From the NCBI GenBank assembly GCA_934597125.1, contig CAKTQM010000003.1, positions 4,337 through 68,336 of the forward strand: a stretch of 64,000 bases of DNA, read 5' to 3'. Shown in pieces: positions 8,096 to 17,004 of the stretch; the first letter of the stretch is position 1, and the number at the start of each line of letters is the position of its first letter. A program made the position numbers and the translations under genes. Source of the stretch: an uncultured Oscillospiraceae bacterium (lineage in GTDB: Bacteria > Bacillota > Clostridia > Oscillospirales > Oscillospiraceae). The notes beneath the pieces are model-generated. The model ran no database searches. It saw nothing but the letters and a program-made list of their open reading frames with translations, and was not told the origin of the DNA.

Positions 8096-9362
8096 ACTGT
8101 ACGCCCAGCTGGGCGTTTCCCGGAAGGTACTGGATTTCGGCGCGGCGGTGCTGGCGGAGATCGCCCCCCAATTCGCCCACATCGACGCCGTGGCGGAGCA
8201 CAATCAGGCCAAGGTACTCCGCGCCATGCAGGAAAACCGGCTGGCCGCCATGCACTTCAACCCCTCCACCGGCTACGGCTATGACGACGACGGACGGGAT
8301 AATTTAGAGCGCATCTACGCCCACATCTTCGGCACGGAGGCGGCGCTGGTGCGGCCCCAGATCACCTGCGGCACCCACGCGCTGGCGCTGGCACTGTCGG
8401 CCAATCTGCTGCCGGGGGACGAGCTGCTCTCCCCCGTGGGAGCGCCCTACGACACGCTGGCGGGCGTCATCGGCACCCGTCCCACCCCCGGCTCTCTGGC
8501 GGAATACGGCGTCAGCTACCGGCAGGTGGAGCTGCTGCCGGACGGCAGCTTTGACTACGACGGCATCCGCGCCGCCATCAACGACAAGACCAAGCTCATC
8601 ACCATCCAGCGCTCCAAGGGCTACGCCACCCGCCCCAGCTATTCCGTGGCCCAGATCGGCGAACTGATCGCCTTCTGCAAGCAGTGCAAGCCGGACGTGA
8701 TCTGCATGGTGGACAACTGCTACGGCGAGTTCGTGGAGACGGACGAGCCCACCAACGTGGGGGCCGATATGGCCGTGGGCAGTCTCATCAAGAACCTGGG
8801 CGGCGGTCTGGCTCCCACCGGCGGCTACATCTGCGGCCGTCAGGAGCTGATCGACCGCTGCGCCTATCGCCTGACCGCCCCGGGGCTGGGGCGCGAGGTG
8901 GGCGCGAATCTGGGTGTGCTGCCCGCCTTTTATCAGGGGCTGTTTCTGGCTCCCACGGTGGTGTCCTCCGCCGTGAAGGGGGCGGTGTTCGCCGCCGCCT
9001 GCTATGAAAAGCTGGGCTTCCGGGTGGTGCCCTCCTCCCGCGAGACGCGGCGGGACATCATTCAGGCGGTGGAGCTGAAAAGCCGCGCGGGCATGGTGGC
9101 CTTCTGCAAGGGCATTCAGGCCGCCGCGCCGGTGGACAGCTATGTGACGCCGGAACCCTGGGCCATGCCCGGGTACGAGGACGAGGTCATCATGGCGGCG
9201 GGCGCCTTTATTCAGGGCGCGTCCATCGAGCTGAGCGCCGACGGCCCCATCCGTGAGCCCTACGCCGTGTACTTTCAGGGCGGCCTGACCTGGTATCACG
9301 CCAAGCTGGGCATCCTGATGAGCCTGCAGAACACGCTGGACGCGGGATTGATCGAACTGTAA
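8082..9362 (+). CDS. PLP-dependent methionine gamma-lyase family protein (aluminium-resistance/YnbB-like)
   Basis: A 426-residue fold-type I pyridoxal-phosphate enzyme of the PF06838 family. Visible are a substrate-side HFNPSTGYGYDDDGRDNLE motif, QITCGTHALALAL (cofactor phosphate region), MVDNCYGEFVE with the aspartate that contacts the pyridine nitrogen, and SLIKNLGGGLAPTGGY with the Schiff-base lysine. Relatives were labelled aluminium-resistance proteins and are predicted C-S lyases; the true substrate is unproved. The gene starts inside the end of the preceding gene and is followed by a strong terminator. In Firmicutes it often sits near hfq or glnA, which is not the case here. Confidence 0.9.
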   Translation: MTTNELYAQLGVSRKVLDFGAAVLAEIAPQFAHIDAVAEHNQAKVLRAMQENRLAAMHFNPSTGYGYDDDGRDNLERIYAHIFGTEAALVRPQITCGTHALALALSANLLPGDELLSPVGAPYDTLAGVIGTRPTPGSLAEYGVSYRQVELLPDGSFDYDGIRAAINDKTKLITIQRSKGYATRPSYSVAQIGELIAFCKQCKPDVICMVDNCYGEFVETDEPTNVGADMAVGSLIKNLGGGLAPTGGYICGRQELIDRCAYRLTAPGLGREVGANLGVLPAFYQGLFLAPTVVSSAVKGAVFAAACYEKLGFRVVPSSRETRRDIIQAVELKSRAGMVAFCKGIQAAAPVDSYVTPEPWAMPGYEDEVIMAAGAFIQGASIELSADGPIREPYAVYFQGGLTWYHAKLGILMSLQNTLDAGLIEL

Positions 9363-9367
9363 GAAGA

Positions 9368-9397
9368 AACGCCTCCCCCTTGCAAGGGGGAGGCGTT
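9368..9397. terminator. Terminator after the PLP enzyme gene
   Basis: AACGCCTCCCCCTT, short loop, and complementary AAGGGGGAGGCGTT ending in TTT. The A-rich 5' side allows bidirectional action toward the convergent kamC. Confidence 0.85.
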
Positions 9398-9475
9398 TGC
9401 CTGTTATTCGCTTTCCCTGTCAGCGAGACGGCAAAGGGGGCAGGGCCCCAAAGTGCCTCACGATGGCGCGGCGGC

Positions 9476-10936
9476 TCAATAATTCTCCTCGATCAGACAC
9501 AGGATCTCCGGCTTGAGGGAGAGCATGCGGCAGATGTTGAGGGCGTCGCGGGGACAGTCGGACTTGCCCTCCACGCGGTAAAGACCGTAATTCATATGGC
9601 GGGCGATGACAGTGACGCCATCCTCGTGGGTGGCGGACAGCTCGCGGCGGATCTGCTCGGGATCCACGTCACGCAGGCCGATGATCTGGTAATGGTCGTT
9701 GGCGCACTCGGCCACCTTATCGTAGTGGGTAGTCAGCAGGGAGATGGCGTTGACACCGTTCAGGTATTTCGTCACGGCCTGAACGATCACCGCGCCCTCG
9801 TCGGGGTTGGTGCCGCGGGCGAATTCGTCCAGCAGGAACAGGGCGTAGCCCTGCTCCACCTCAGACAGCGCCTTTTGGAACTGGACGATCTCGGAGCCGA
9901 AGCCGGACAGGCCGGACTGGATGGACTGGAGGTCGTCGAAGAGCATTTTCACGCTGTGGAACAGGGGCATTTTCGCCGTTTTGGCGCAGACCAAAAAGCC
10001 CGCCTGCAGCAGCAGGACGTTGAGGGCCACGGTCTTCATAGCCACAGACTTGCCGCCCATATTGGCGCCGGTGATGACGGTGGCGCCCCGATCCAGAGCG
10101 ATGGAGACGGGAACAAAGGCACGGCCCTGCTGGCTCAGCAGATCCACCAGCTCGGGGTTCACCATGTCCTCCAGCACCAGCTCACCATCGGTAAGCTGCG
10201 GCAGCGTGCCGCCGTAGCGGACGGCAAACAGCGCCTTCTGCACCATAAAATCCAGGCAGCCCAGCGTGTCGGCGTCGGCCAGCAGGTCATCCACCATGGG
10301 AGCCAGCTGCGCGCCCATGGCGCGGCGCACTTTCAGCTCCTCGCTCTCCTCCTCGGCGCAGATGCGGGTGCGCTGAAGGCGCAGCTCGCCCTTTTCGGCG
10401 TCGCTTTGGGCGTGGAAAAGCCGCTCCTCAATCTTCTTTTTGGCAGCGCGGACGGCCTTGAGGGTGTCGGTGGCGCTGTCGGGGATGTAGAAGCCGCGGC
10501 TGCCGGTGTTCTGGGGATCCAGAATCGCCAGTGCAGCGGCGGGATCGTGAAGGGCCACGTCCTTCAGGCCCGCCGCTTCGTTGATGGTCTCCAGCAAGGG
10601 GCGGATATCCCGCAGACGCTGGAGGTAGCCCTTGATCTCAAACAGCTCCACGTGGTCGGGCACCTCGCCGTTCTGGCAGCGGCGCAGGGAGTTGCGGATG
10701 TCCTTGATCTGACACAGCAGGGTCATCAGGCGGTTAAAGACGTCCTTGAGCTCCCCGTCGTGGTCGGCCAGCGCCTTCACGTTATATAATTCCGTCTCCA
10801 GCGCCTCCCGCTCGTCAGGGGCGTAGAACCGCAGGCGGCGGATGCGCTCCAGCCCGAAGGGGGAGCAGCCGTGCAGGGTCTCCAGCGCGTATTGCAGGCC
10901 GATCTTGACCTTTTCGTCAAAGGATATGGTGATCAT
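9476..10936 (-). CDS. kamC: MutS-family ATPase, KamC-like (lysine 5,6-aminomutase reactivase ATPase)
   Basis: A 486-residue protein with only the MutS core and ATPase domains, lacking the DNA mismatch-binding domain. Walker A reads ITGANMGGKSVAMKT, the Q/Walker B segment FLLDEFARGTNPDEG, and the switch STTH-like LLTTHYDKVAECA. With its partner upstream this matches the KamB-KamC pair that reactivates adenosylcobalamin-dependent lysine aminomutase in amino-acid-fermenting Clostridia. ATG 10936 overlaps the kamB stop as ATGA, with AAGGAGG inside the end of kamB. The aminomutase subunits themselves are not in the window. A generic MutS-like role is the alternative. Confidence 0.75.
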   Translation of the reverse strand: MITISFDEKVKIGLQYALETLHGCSPFGLERIRRLRFYAPDEREALETELYNVKALADHDGELKDVFNRLMTLLCQIKDIRNSLRRCQNGEVPDHVELFEIKGYLQRLRDIRPLLETINEAAGLKDVALHDPAAALAILDPQNTGSRGFYIPDSATDTLKAVRAAKKKIEERLFHAQSDAEKGELRLQRTRICAEEESEELKVRRAMGAQLAPMVDDLLADADTLGCLDFMVQKALFAVRYGGTLPQLTDGELVLEDMVNPELVDLLSQQGRAFVPVSIALDRGATVITGANMGGKSVAMKTVALNVLLLQAGFLVCAKTAKMPLFHSVKMLFDDLQSIQSGLSGFGSEIVQFQKALSEVEQGYALFLLDEFARGTNPDEGAVIVQAVTKYLNGVNAISLLTTHYDKVAECANDHYQIIGLRDVDPEQIRRELSATHEDGVTVIARHMNYGLYRVEGKSDCPRDALNICRMLSLKPEILCLIEENY

Positions 10937-11865
10937 AGCAGTTCCTCCTTCACATTGATGACCGGCGCGTCCACGGCGGCGGTCATGGCGGCCATAAAGG
11001 CGTCCTTGTCGAAGCGCCAGCCGTAAGCCGAGATGGGGTTGACGGTGACGCACAGAGTGCGGGCGGCCTCCTCCGTCTCCAGCGTGACGCTGCGGGTCGC
11101 CAGCTTATCCAGCGTGTCGGGCTTCAGCAGCACCTTGCTGGGGTCTTTCACCACCAGGCGGCCGTTGCGCAGCACGCCGCTGCGCAGCAGGGGCAGCACC
11201 ATGCTGTCGGTCAGCGCGCCGGTGACAAGCGCCGCGCCGTTGTCGCGCCAGCACTTCTCCAGACCATCGGTGGCCTCCGGCGGCAGGGCGTCCGCCTTGG
11301 GCAGGTTCATCAGGTGGTAGATGTGGGCGGTGTCGGCCACCACCTTATCCATATTCATGTCGTAGCTGGCGCCGGTGCAGAGGATGACACCCTCGGCCAC
11401 GGCGCGGGCGCCCAGGCTTTTGCGGCCCAGGGCGCCATCAATGATGGAGATGTCGGCCCCCAGATCAAAAAACGCGCGGGAGACGGTTTTCAGCTGGGTG
11501 GTAATGGAAGGCCCGGCCAGCTGGACGTATCCGGCGCTGCGGGCGCGAAGGATGACCACCTCGCCCAGCGGGGTGGGGATGCCGGTAGTCATGAGGATCT
11601 CCTTGGTGATGTCCCCCAGCCGCAGCATGTCCTGAGCGGTGGCGATCAGGGTGCCCTCCCGCACGAAGATGCCGGGCTTTTCCGTGCCGGTGACGATGTC
11701 GGTGGATTCGCCGTCGCGGCCGATGGAGGTCAGGCCCAGGGTGCCCCGGAGCCGTCCCTGCTCCAGCAGCCAGTTGAGCATGGTGGTCTTTCCGGCATTC
11801 TTGCACATGCCCACGATGGACATGGTCTTGACGCTGTGCAGCTGCCGCAAAAGCTGTTCTTTCAT
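10933..11865 (-). CDS. kamB: KamB-like protein (lysine 5,6-aminomutase reactivase subunit)
   Basis: A 310-residue cytosolic protein with a P-loop near the N-terminus (IVGMCKNAGKTTMLNWL), a GLTSIGRDGE segment, a long central alpha/beta region and an IIDGALGRKS motif. It resembles the KamB partner of KamC. Its gene overlaps kamC by four bases (ATGA), as in known kam clusters. I chose ATG 11865, preceded by GAAGGAGC; the upstream in-frame ATG would engulf that site. A TATAAT lies upstream near 11912-11907 on the minus strand. Function is inferred from pairing with the MutS-like ATPase; the mutase genes must be elsewhere if the role is conserved. Confidence 0.7.
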   Translation of the reverse strand: MKEQLLRQLHSVKTMSIVGMCKNAGKTTMLNWLLEQGRLRGTLGLTSIGRDGESTDIVTGTEKPGIFVREGTLIATAQDMLRLGDITKEILMTTGIPTPLGEVVILRARSAGYVQLAGPSITTQLKTVSRAFFDLGADISIIDGALGRKSLGARAVAEGVILCTGASYDMNMDKVVADTAHIYHLMNLPKADALPPEATDGLEKCWRDNGAALVTGALTDSMVLPLLRSGVLRNGRLVVKDPSKVLLKPDTLDKLATRSVTLETEEAARTLCVTVNPISAYGWRFDKDAFMAAMTAAVDAPVINVKEELL

Positions 11866-11945
11866 ATCGGTGCTCCTTCGGAGTGTAGTCATTCAACTAA
11901 GTATTATAGCCTATCCCGCCGGAAAAAGGAACCCCCATTTTCCAC

Positions 11946-11996
11946 AGTTTTCCGCTGGAAGGTTTCCTGTGGATCGGTTGACAGGGGTGGTATAAT
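11946..11996 (+). promoter_or_regulatory. Extended -10 promoter of nnrD within a divergent region
   Basis: TATAAT (11991-11996) preceded by TGG forms an extended -10, 28 bp before the nnrD start. No TTGACA stands at proper distance: the visible TTGACA is only 7 bp upstream. A 7-bp inverted repeat (TCCACAG ... CTGTGGA) brackets the region between the divergent kamB and nnrD genes. Confidence 0.5.
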
Positions 11997-12024
11997 AGGG
12001 TCAATTCGAAAAGGAGGCTGCGCC

Positions 12025-12882
12025 ATGGAGGAAATCACGCGCCATATGGTTCGGGGGCTGCTGCCCCCACGGGATCCGGAGGGGCACAAGGGCACCTTCG
12101 GCAAGGTCTTATGCCTGTGCGGCGCGGTGGGCTACACCGGCGCGCCGGTGCTGGCGGCGTCCGCCGCCGTGCGCAGCGGCAGCGGGCTGGTGTATCTGGG
12201 GGTGCCGGAGGACATCTGGCCCATCGTGGCGGTGAAATGCGGCAGCGCCATGCCCTTTCCCCTGCCCGCCCAGCAGGGAAAGCTGGCGCTGACGGCGGAG
12301 GCGGCCATCCGCCAACGGGCGGCGGGCTGCGACGCGGTATTGCTGGGCTGCGGTCTGGGCCGCAGTCCGGAGAGCGACGCGCTGGCGCGGCGGCTGCTGG
12401 ATCTGAAAAAGCCGCTGGTGCTGGACGCCGACGGCATAAACGCCTTTGAGGCGCATATACCTGAACTGAAGCGCCGCCAGGGCATGGTGACGGTGATGAC
12501 GCCCCACGAGGGGGAATTCTTCCGCGCCGGCGGCGACCTGAGCCGCGGCCGCGAGAGCGGTGCGCGGGCCTACGCCGCCCGCTGGGGCGTGTATCTGATC
12601 CTGAAAGGCCACCGCACCATCGTGGCGGCGCCGGATGGACGGCTGGCGGTGAACACCACCGGCAACAGCGGCATGGCAAAGGGCGGCAGCGGGGACATTC
12701 TGGCCGGCATGGCAGTCAGCCTGCTGGGACAGGGGATGGAACCCTTCGACGCCTGCCGCGCTGCGGTGTACTGCCACGGACTGGCGGGGGATCTGGCGGC
12801 GGCGGAGCTGGGCGAGCGGGGCATGGCCCCCGCCGACCTGCTGGCGCGGCTGCCGCAGGCATTCAAAGAGACAGAGGGATAA
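12025..12882 (+). CDS. nnrD: ADP/ATP-dependent NAD(P)H-hydrate dehydratase
   Basis: This 285-residue ribokinase-fold enzyme repairs hydrated NAD(P)H using ADP or ATP. Signatures are HKGTFGKVLCLCGAVGYTGAP at the N-terminus, LDADGINAF, VMTPHEGEF and NTTGNSGMAKGGSGDILAGM, the last holding the catalytic aspartate. The NnrE epimerase half that is fused in many bacteria is absent, so this is the single-domain form. The ATG follows AAAGGAGG. It heads a run of nnrD, lipoprotein and alr, matching the Firmicute arrangement in which acpS, nnrD, a lipoprotein, alr and the ndoAI-ndoA pair cluster. Confidence 0.93.
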   Translation: MEEITRHMVRGLLPPRDPEGHKGTFGKVLCLCGAVGYTGAPVLAASAAVRSGSGLVYLGVPEDIWPIVAVKCGSAMPFPLPAQQGKLALTAEAAIRQRAAGCDAVLLGCGLGRSPESDALARRLLDLKKPLVLDADGINAFEAHIPELKRRQGMVTVMTPHEGEFFRAGGDLSRGRESGARAYAARWGVYLILKGHRTIVAAPDGRLAVNTTGNSGMAKGGSGDILAGMAVSLLGQGMEPFDACRAAVYCHGLAGDLAAAELGERGMAPADLLARLPQAFKETEG

Positions 12883-12921
12883 GGAAAGCCTTCCGGATCA
12901 CATTTTCGGGAGGAACACGGG

Positions 12922-13494
12922 ATGAAACGGTTTTGGATCCTGCCGCTGTGCCTGCTGGTTTTGTGCAGCGGGTGCGGCAGCAAAGGAAACGGCGCGGCGG
13001 ACATTCAGGCCCAGTACGCACGGGTGGCCGCCGCCCAGATGGAGGCGGAGGTCACCTTCCACACCGGGCAGGAGGATCGCAGCTTTACGCTGCGGTGCGA
13101 CTATACGCCGGAGCGCTCCACGGTGACTGTCACCGCGCCGGAGACGGTGGCGGGCATCACGGCCACGGTGTCCGGCGACGGGCTGACTATCGGCTATGAC
13201 GGGGCGGTGCTGTCGGCGGGCAGCGGCGGACTGCCGGGGCCGGTGAACGCCCTGCCCTATCTGCTGCGGGCGCTGGGCAGCGGCTATCTGCTGGAGCAGG
13301 GCCGCGAGACGCTGGAGGACACGGACTGCTACCGCCTGACGTTGGATGCCGCGCTGGGGGACACGCCGCTGACGTGTACGGCGTGGCTGGAGACGGAGAC
13401 GCTGCTGCCCCGCTACGCGGAGCTGGCGATGGAGGGCACGGTGGTGGTATCGGTGGAGCTGCTGGCCTTTTCCTGCACACTACAAGACAATTGA
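12922..13494 (+). CDS. Lipoprotein (YdcC/LolA-like position upstream of alr)
   Basis: A 190-residue lipoprotein. The signal peptide ends in the lipobox LCSGC (lipidated cysteine at residue 18), and the rest is a beta-rich domain with repeated ETL/VTVTAPE strands. In Bacillus an outer-membrane-lipoprotein-carrier-like lipoprotein (YdcC) precedes alr, and this gene holds the same place and has a similar beta composition. The LolA-like fold is inferred mainly from position. It is 39 bp after nnrD and 21 bp before alr, so the three are probably one operon. Its function is unknown. Confidence 0.8.
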   Translation: MKRFWILPLCLLVLCSGCGSKGNGAADIQAQYARVAAAQMEAEVTFHTGQEDRSFTLRCDYTPERSTVTVTAPETVAGITATVSGDGLTIGYDGAVLSAGSGGLPGPVNALPYLLRALGSGYLLEQGRETLEDTDCYRLTLDAALGDTPLTCTAWLETETLLPRYAELAMEGTVVVSVELLAFSCTLQDN

Positions 13495-13515
13495 CCTGGC
13501 AAGGAGGAAATACAG

Positions 13516-14685
13516 ATGGAATCTACACTGCGGAGAACGTGGGCCGAGATCGACCTGGACGCGCTGGAGCACAACTATCACACCCTGCGCCGCCATATGG
13601 GCGCGGGCGTGAAATTTCTGGGGGTGGTGAAGGCCGACGGCTACGGCCACGGGGCCATTCAGGTGTCGCGGACGCTGGAGGCGCTGGGGGCCGACTATCT
13701 GGCGGTGTCCAGCATGGACGAGGCCATGGAGCTGCGGCACAACGGCATCACCATGCCCATCCTGATCCTGGGCCACACGCCGCGGGAGCAGGTGAAGAAC
13801 CTGATCGACCTGCACATCACCCAGGCGGTGTCCTGCGCCGCCAAGGCGGAGGAATACAGCGCCGAGGCGGTGCGCTGCGGCGGCACGCTGAAAGTTCACA
13901 TCAAGGTGGACACCGGCATGTCCCGCCTGGGCTATCTGTGCGGCGGCGACATGTTTGACACCGGCGTGGCGGGCATCTGTCAGGCCTGCCGGCTGCCGGG
14001 GCTGGAGGCGGAGGGCATTTTCACCCACTTCGCCGTGGCCGACGAGCCGGACGCGGACAGCCGCGCCTACACGCTGGCGCAGTTTGACCTGTTCCGGCGT
14101 GTGGTGGCGGCGGCGGAGCAGCGGCTGGGGCGGCCCTTCGCCCTGCGGCACTGCGCCAACTCCGGCGCGGTGGCGGCCTATCCGGAGACGTATTGGGACA
14201 TGGCGCGGCCGGGGATCCTGCTGTACGGCTGCACGGCGGCGGCCGGGGCGCTGGGGCTGACGCCGGTGATGACGCTGAAAACCACCGTCAGCACCATCAA
14301 GACCTATGAGGCGGGGACGGACATCAGCTATGGGCGGATGTTCACCACGGGGCGCACCACCCGGATGGGCGTGGTGCCCTATGGCTACGCCGACGGGTTT
14401 TTCCGAGTGCTGTCCGACCGCTGCGCCATGATGACGGCGGACGGCCCCGCGCCCCAGCGGGGACGCATCTGCATGGACATGTCCATGATCGACCTGACCG
14501 ACCTGCCCCGCGTGCAGGTGGGGGACGAGGTAGAGGTGTTCGGGCGGCGCGCCAGCGTGGACGATCTGGCGGCGCTGGCAGGCACCATCCCCTACGAACT
14601 GACCTGCGCCGTCAGCAAGCGTGTCCCCCGTGTGTATCTGCAGGACGGCAAGGTGGTGGAGAAGGAACTGCTGCTGAGAATGTGA
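13516..14685 (+). CDS. alr: Alanine racemase
   Basis: Converts L- to D-alanine for peptidoglycan. The 389-residue protein has the PLP-lysine motif VVKADGYGHGA near residue 38 in an N-terminal TIM barrel, the AEIDLDALEHNY start, CANSGA, RPGILLYG, and the second catalytic tyrosine in DISYGRMF. The length is typical. The start at 13516 follows AAGGAGG. It closes the nnrD-lipoprotein-alr run and ends at a strong terminator. The ndoAI antitoxin gene usually found after alr is missing here. Confidence 0.97.
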   Translation: MESTLRRTWAEIDLDALEHNYHTLRRHMGAGVKFLGVVKADGYGHGAIQVSRTLEALGADYLAVSSMDEAMELRHNGITMPILILGHTPREQVKNLIDLHITQAVSCAAKAEEYSAEAVRCGGTLKVHIKVDTGMSRLGYLCGGDMFDTGVAGICQACRLPGLEAEGIFTHFAVADEPDADSRAYTLAQFDLFRRVVAAAEQRLGRPFALRHCANSGAVAAYPETYWDMARPGILLYGCTAAAGALGLTPVMTLKTTVSTIKTYEAGTDISYGRMFTTGRTTRMGVVPYGYADGFFRVLSDRCAMMTADGPAPQRGRICMDMSMIDLTDLPRVQVGDEVEVFGRRASVDDLAALAGTIPYELTCAVSKRVPRVYLQDGKVVEKELLLRM

Positions 14686-14698
14686 GGATAAGTGCATG

Positions 14699-14732
14699 AA
14701 AAAATCACTCCCCGGGTGGGGAGTGATTTTTT
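14699..14732. terminator. Bidirectional terminator between alr and the SipW-type protein gene
   Basis: AAAAAATCACTCCCC, loop GGGT, GGGGAGTGATTTTTT: a perfect stem flanked by A- and T-runs between two convergent genes. Confidence 0.9.
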
Positions 14733-14741
14733 GTTACTGAG

Positions 14742-16607
14742 TCAGCCGTTGGTAGATTCGGAAATAGGAAGAGTTTGGCCGTTGAAGGTTCCGCCAGTAA
14801 TGCTCTCCGTACCGGCAGTGTAGCCACCAGAAGCTATCAGTTTCTGACTGCTGCTCGCCGCCACGAACGTACCATCAGTGATAGTCAAGTCGCCAACAGC
14901 GTTTTCATTATACCGGGCGTTGAACAGAACCGCTTCCGCAGAGGCATTAGCCGCAAAGCGACCGCCGGCGATAGTCGCCTTGTTCCAGTTCATAACAACA
15001 TACTGCGAGGTGTTGGAGAAATCGCCGCCATTGATCGACAGGGTACCAGATTCATCGTTCTTGACCGTATTCAAACCGCCGGTGAACGTACCGCCATTGA
15101 TAGTCAGCGTAGCCGCTCCATCACCGCCATTGCGGATCATACTGGAGAAGTGGCCGACATTCGTAACCTTGACGCCGGCATTGATGGTCATATTGCCGCC
15201 CTTGTCGTTGAGGATGGTATAGAAGCTGTTGCCGCCGGAATTGTCCTTGTTATTCTCTGGGTTCTCCAAGCTGCGGGTATAGGTGCCGCCGTTCAGCACA
15301 GTTGTACCATAGTTCACAATTGCGGCCTTAGCGTGGGTCACATTGTCCACGGTGCCGGTGCCGTTGATGGTCAGGCTGGCGCCGGAATTGACAGTGATGG
15401 TATTGCCACTGTTGTCAGTAATAGTCTTACCATTCAGATTGATGACGCATGTATTGCTGACCGTAACGCATTCCGTAATATCTTTGCCCAGCACGATGTT
15501 GCCGCCAGCGTTCAAAGCCTCCTGCAGAGTGTTATACGCCACACCGTCAGCCATGGCAACGGGAGCATTATACACCACGGTGAAGGGAGAGAAGCTGGTA
15601 ACCTCAAAGCTCACCATGCCGGTTTCAGGATCATAGGCAAACTTGTCATCCCCGGCAATCAACTCGGTAGTGTCGTGATACACTTTCACACCAGTCAGAC
15701 CCTTGCCCACAAAGAAGCTAACGCGGATCTTTTCAGTGTTGTCGCTCTTTATACCAGAGACACTGATGTCATAGGCCTGGAAGGTCTGGCCGTCGGTGAT
15801 CTCAATATTGCTCTCATTGTTGGTCTTGGGGATAATGCTCAGGGTCAGTTCCTTGGCATCACTCGCAACAGCATCGGCGGGAACGGTAACGGTAGCCTTA
15901 TCCTTTTCCGTCAGAACAATATTTTCTGCACCCTCAACAACCGGAGCAGTCACATTAACAACAATTCTATCGTTCAGATTGTCGGGGGTCATATCGGCGT
16001 TGGCATCGTACTGGTTGTTATAGCTATCGCTCTCAACCGGTGCCTGAGTCGCATTGACAGTAATAGCAATGCCATCCAGGGTCATGTTCTGATACTTATT
16101 ACCGGCATTTTCGTCCATATGGCCGCGGATATAATAAAGGGTATTTTCCTCTGTAGGAGCAACTTTACCGGCCTCCAAAGTACCTTTGAAGGTAGTCAGA
16201 TCTTCACCCGGCGCGTTTTTATCAGTATTTTTCACCAGATCGAACTTAATCACTTCCAGCAGTCCGGTATTGCCGGATACACCAGACACGGTGACCGTAT
16301 ACTTCAGCGCCAGATTGCCAGCATTCTTGATCCGGAAGCCCTGAGTCAGATAAGTACAGCCCGGCTCCCACAGGACGGATTCGGTAACACCTTCAGGCTT
16401 CTGCCAGGTAAGCGTTTCGCCCTCAAGAGAGACGTCGTTTTTATCCAGCAGCTGTACATCCAGCTTACCCGACTGGATCTGGTTGACGCCTGTGCTTGCC
16501 GTGTCGGTGAACCACGCGAAGGTGGAGCCGATCAGCATGACCAGGCAGAGGCAGATGGCCAGAATACTGGTCAGCAATGCCCGTTTGGTTGCTTTTTTGG
16601 TTGACAT
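14742..16607 (-). CDS. Secreted beta-helix protein with SipW-dependent-type signal peptide
   Basis: A 621-residue exported protein. The N-terminus (MSTKKATKRALLTSILA, then a hydrophobic stretch ending GSTFAWFTD) has the pattern of SipW-dependent signal peptides found on TasA/CalY-type matrix proteins. After a TasA-like N-terminal region (residues about 30-190) come Ig-like strands and, from about residue 390, a right-handed beta-helix with many short repeats (SLTINGTGTV, TLTINGGTFTGG, TLSINGGDF). No C-terminal anchor is visible. Start 16607 follows GGAGG. Neither the SipW peptidase nor tasA is in the window. It may be a biofilm or adhesion protein. Confidence 0.85.
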   Translation of the reverse strand: MSTKKATKRALLTSILAICLCLVMLIGSTFAWFTDTASTGVNQIQSGKLDVQLLDKNDVSLEGETLTWQKPEGVTESVLWEPGCTYLTQGFRIKNAGNLALKYTVTVSGVSGNTGLLEVIKFDLVKNTDKNAPGEDLTTFKGTLEAGKVAPTEENTLYYIRGHMDENAGNKYQNMTLDGIAITVNATQAPVESDSYNNQYDANADMTPDNLNDRIVVNVTAPVVEGAENIVLTEKDKATVTVPADAVASDAKELTLSIIPKTNNESNIEITDGQTFQAYDISVSGIKSDNTEKIRVSFFVGKGLTGVKVYHDTTELIAGDDKFAYDPETGMVSFEVTSFSPFTVVYNAPVAMADGVAYNTLQEALNAGGNIVLGKDITECVTVSNTCVINLNGKTITDNSGNTITVNSGASLTINGTGTVDNVTHAKAAIVNYGTTVLNGGTYTRSLENPENNKDNSGGNSFYTILNDKGGNMTINAGVKVTNVGHFSSMIRNGGDGAATLTINGGTFTGGLNTVKNDESGTLSINGGDFSNTSQYVVMNWNKATIAGGRFAANASAEAVLFNARYNENAVGDLTITDGTFVAASSSQKLIASGGYTAGTESITGGTFNGQTLPISESTNG

Positions 16608-17002
16608 ATGTATGTCCTCCCCAATAAAAATATTTGCCGGTGAGGGAACACGCCGCCGCTCCGGCATCGCGCGGCGGCGCCGCGGTATCGCCCGCCCTGC
16701 CTGTCCAAAATCGAAGGCAGAGAACGGGCACATAAGGCCGCAGCGCTGCCGCCGCAGCCGTATGCACGAGAGTCCTGTCATTTGCGCTTTTTTCTTGCAG
16801 AAAAAAGCGCAAATCCTATAGGATTTGGCAATGAGACATGTTTAGTTTAGCACCTCAGGAAAAAATTGCAAGGTGCTTTTTCCGCTTTCCGCGCATTTTG
16901 TGGAGAATGACAAAGCTTTTGAGGAAATTCTTGGGCAAAATACAGAGAAATGGCGGATATCCGGCGACAAAAAAGAGACTGCCGCGGGGGCAGTCTCTTT
17001 TT
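16608..17002. other. Intergenic leader of the SipW-type gene with adjoining palindromes; no gene seen
   Basis: No coding signal. On the minus strand a palindrome AAATCCTATAGGATTT (16826-16811) adjoins a hairpin with perfect 14-bp arms (TTTGCGCTTTTTTC, 16781-16794, and its complement 16800-16813); the two share the AAA at 16811-16813. A long GC-rich leader of about 170 nt with further hairpin potential follows to the start codon. The remainder to 17002 holds only the mazF terminator. A promoter could not be assigned with confidence. Confidence 0.6.
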
Positions 17003-17004
17003 TT
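16969..17004 (-). terminator. Terminator of mazF
   Basis: AAAAAAGAGACTGCC and GGCAGTCTCTTTTTT form a near-perfect stem right at the stop codon of mazF; both flanks are suited to termination in either direction. Confidence 0.85.

Noticed and set aside
11973-11996. TTGACA followed closely by TATAAT upstream of nnrD
   Set aside because: The spacing is only 7 bp, so they cannot form one sigma-A promoter; only the extended -10 was kept.
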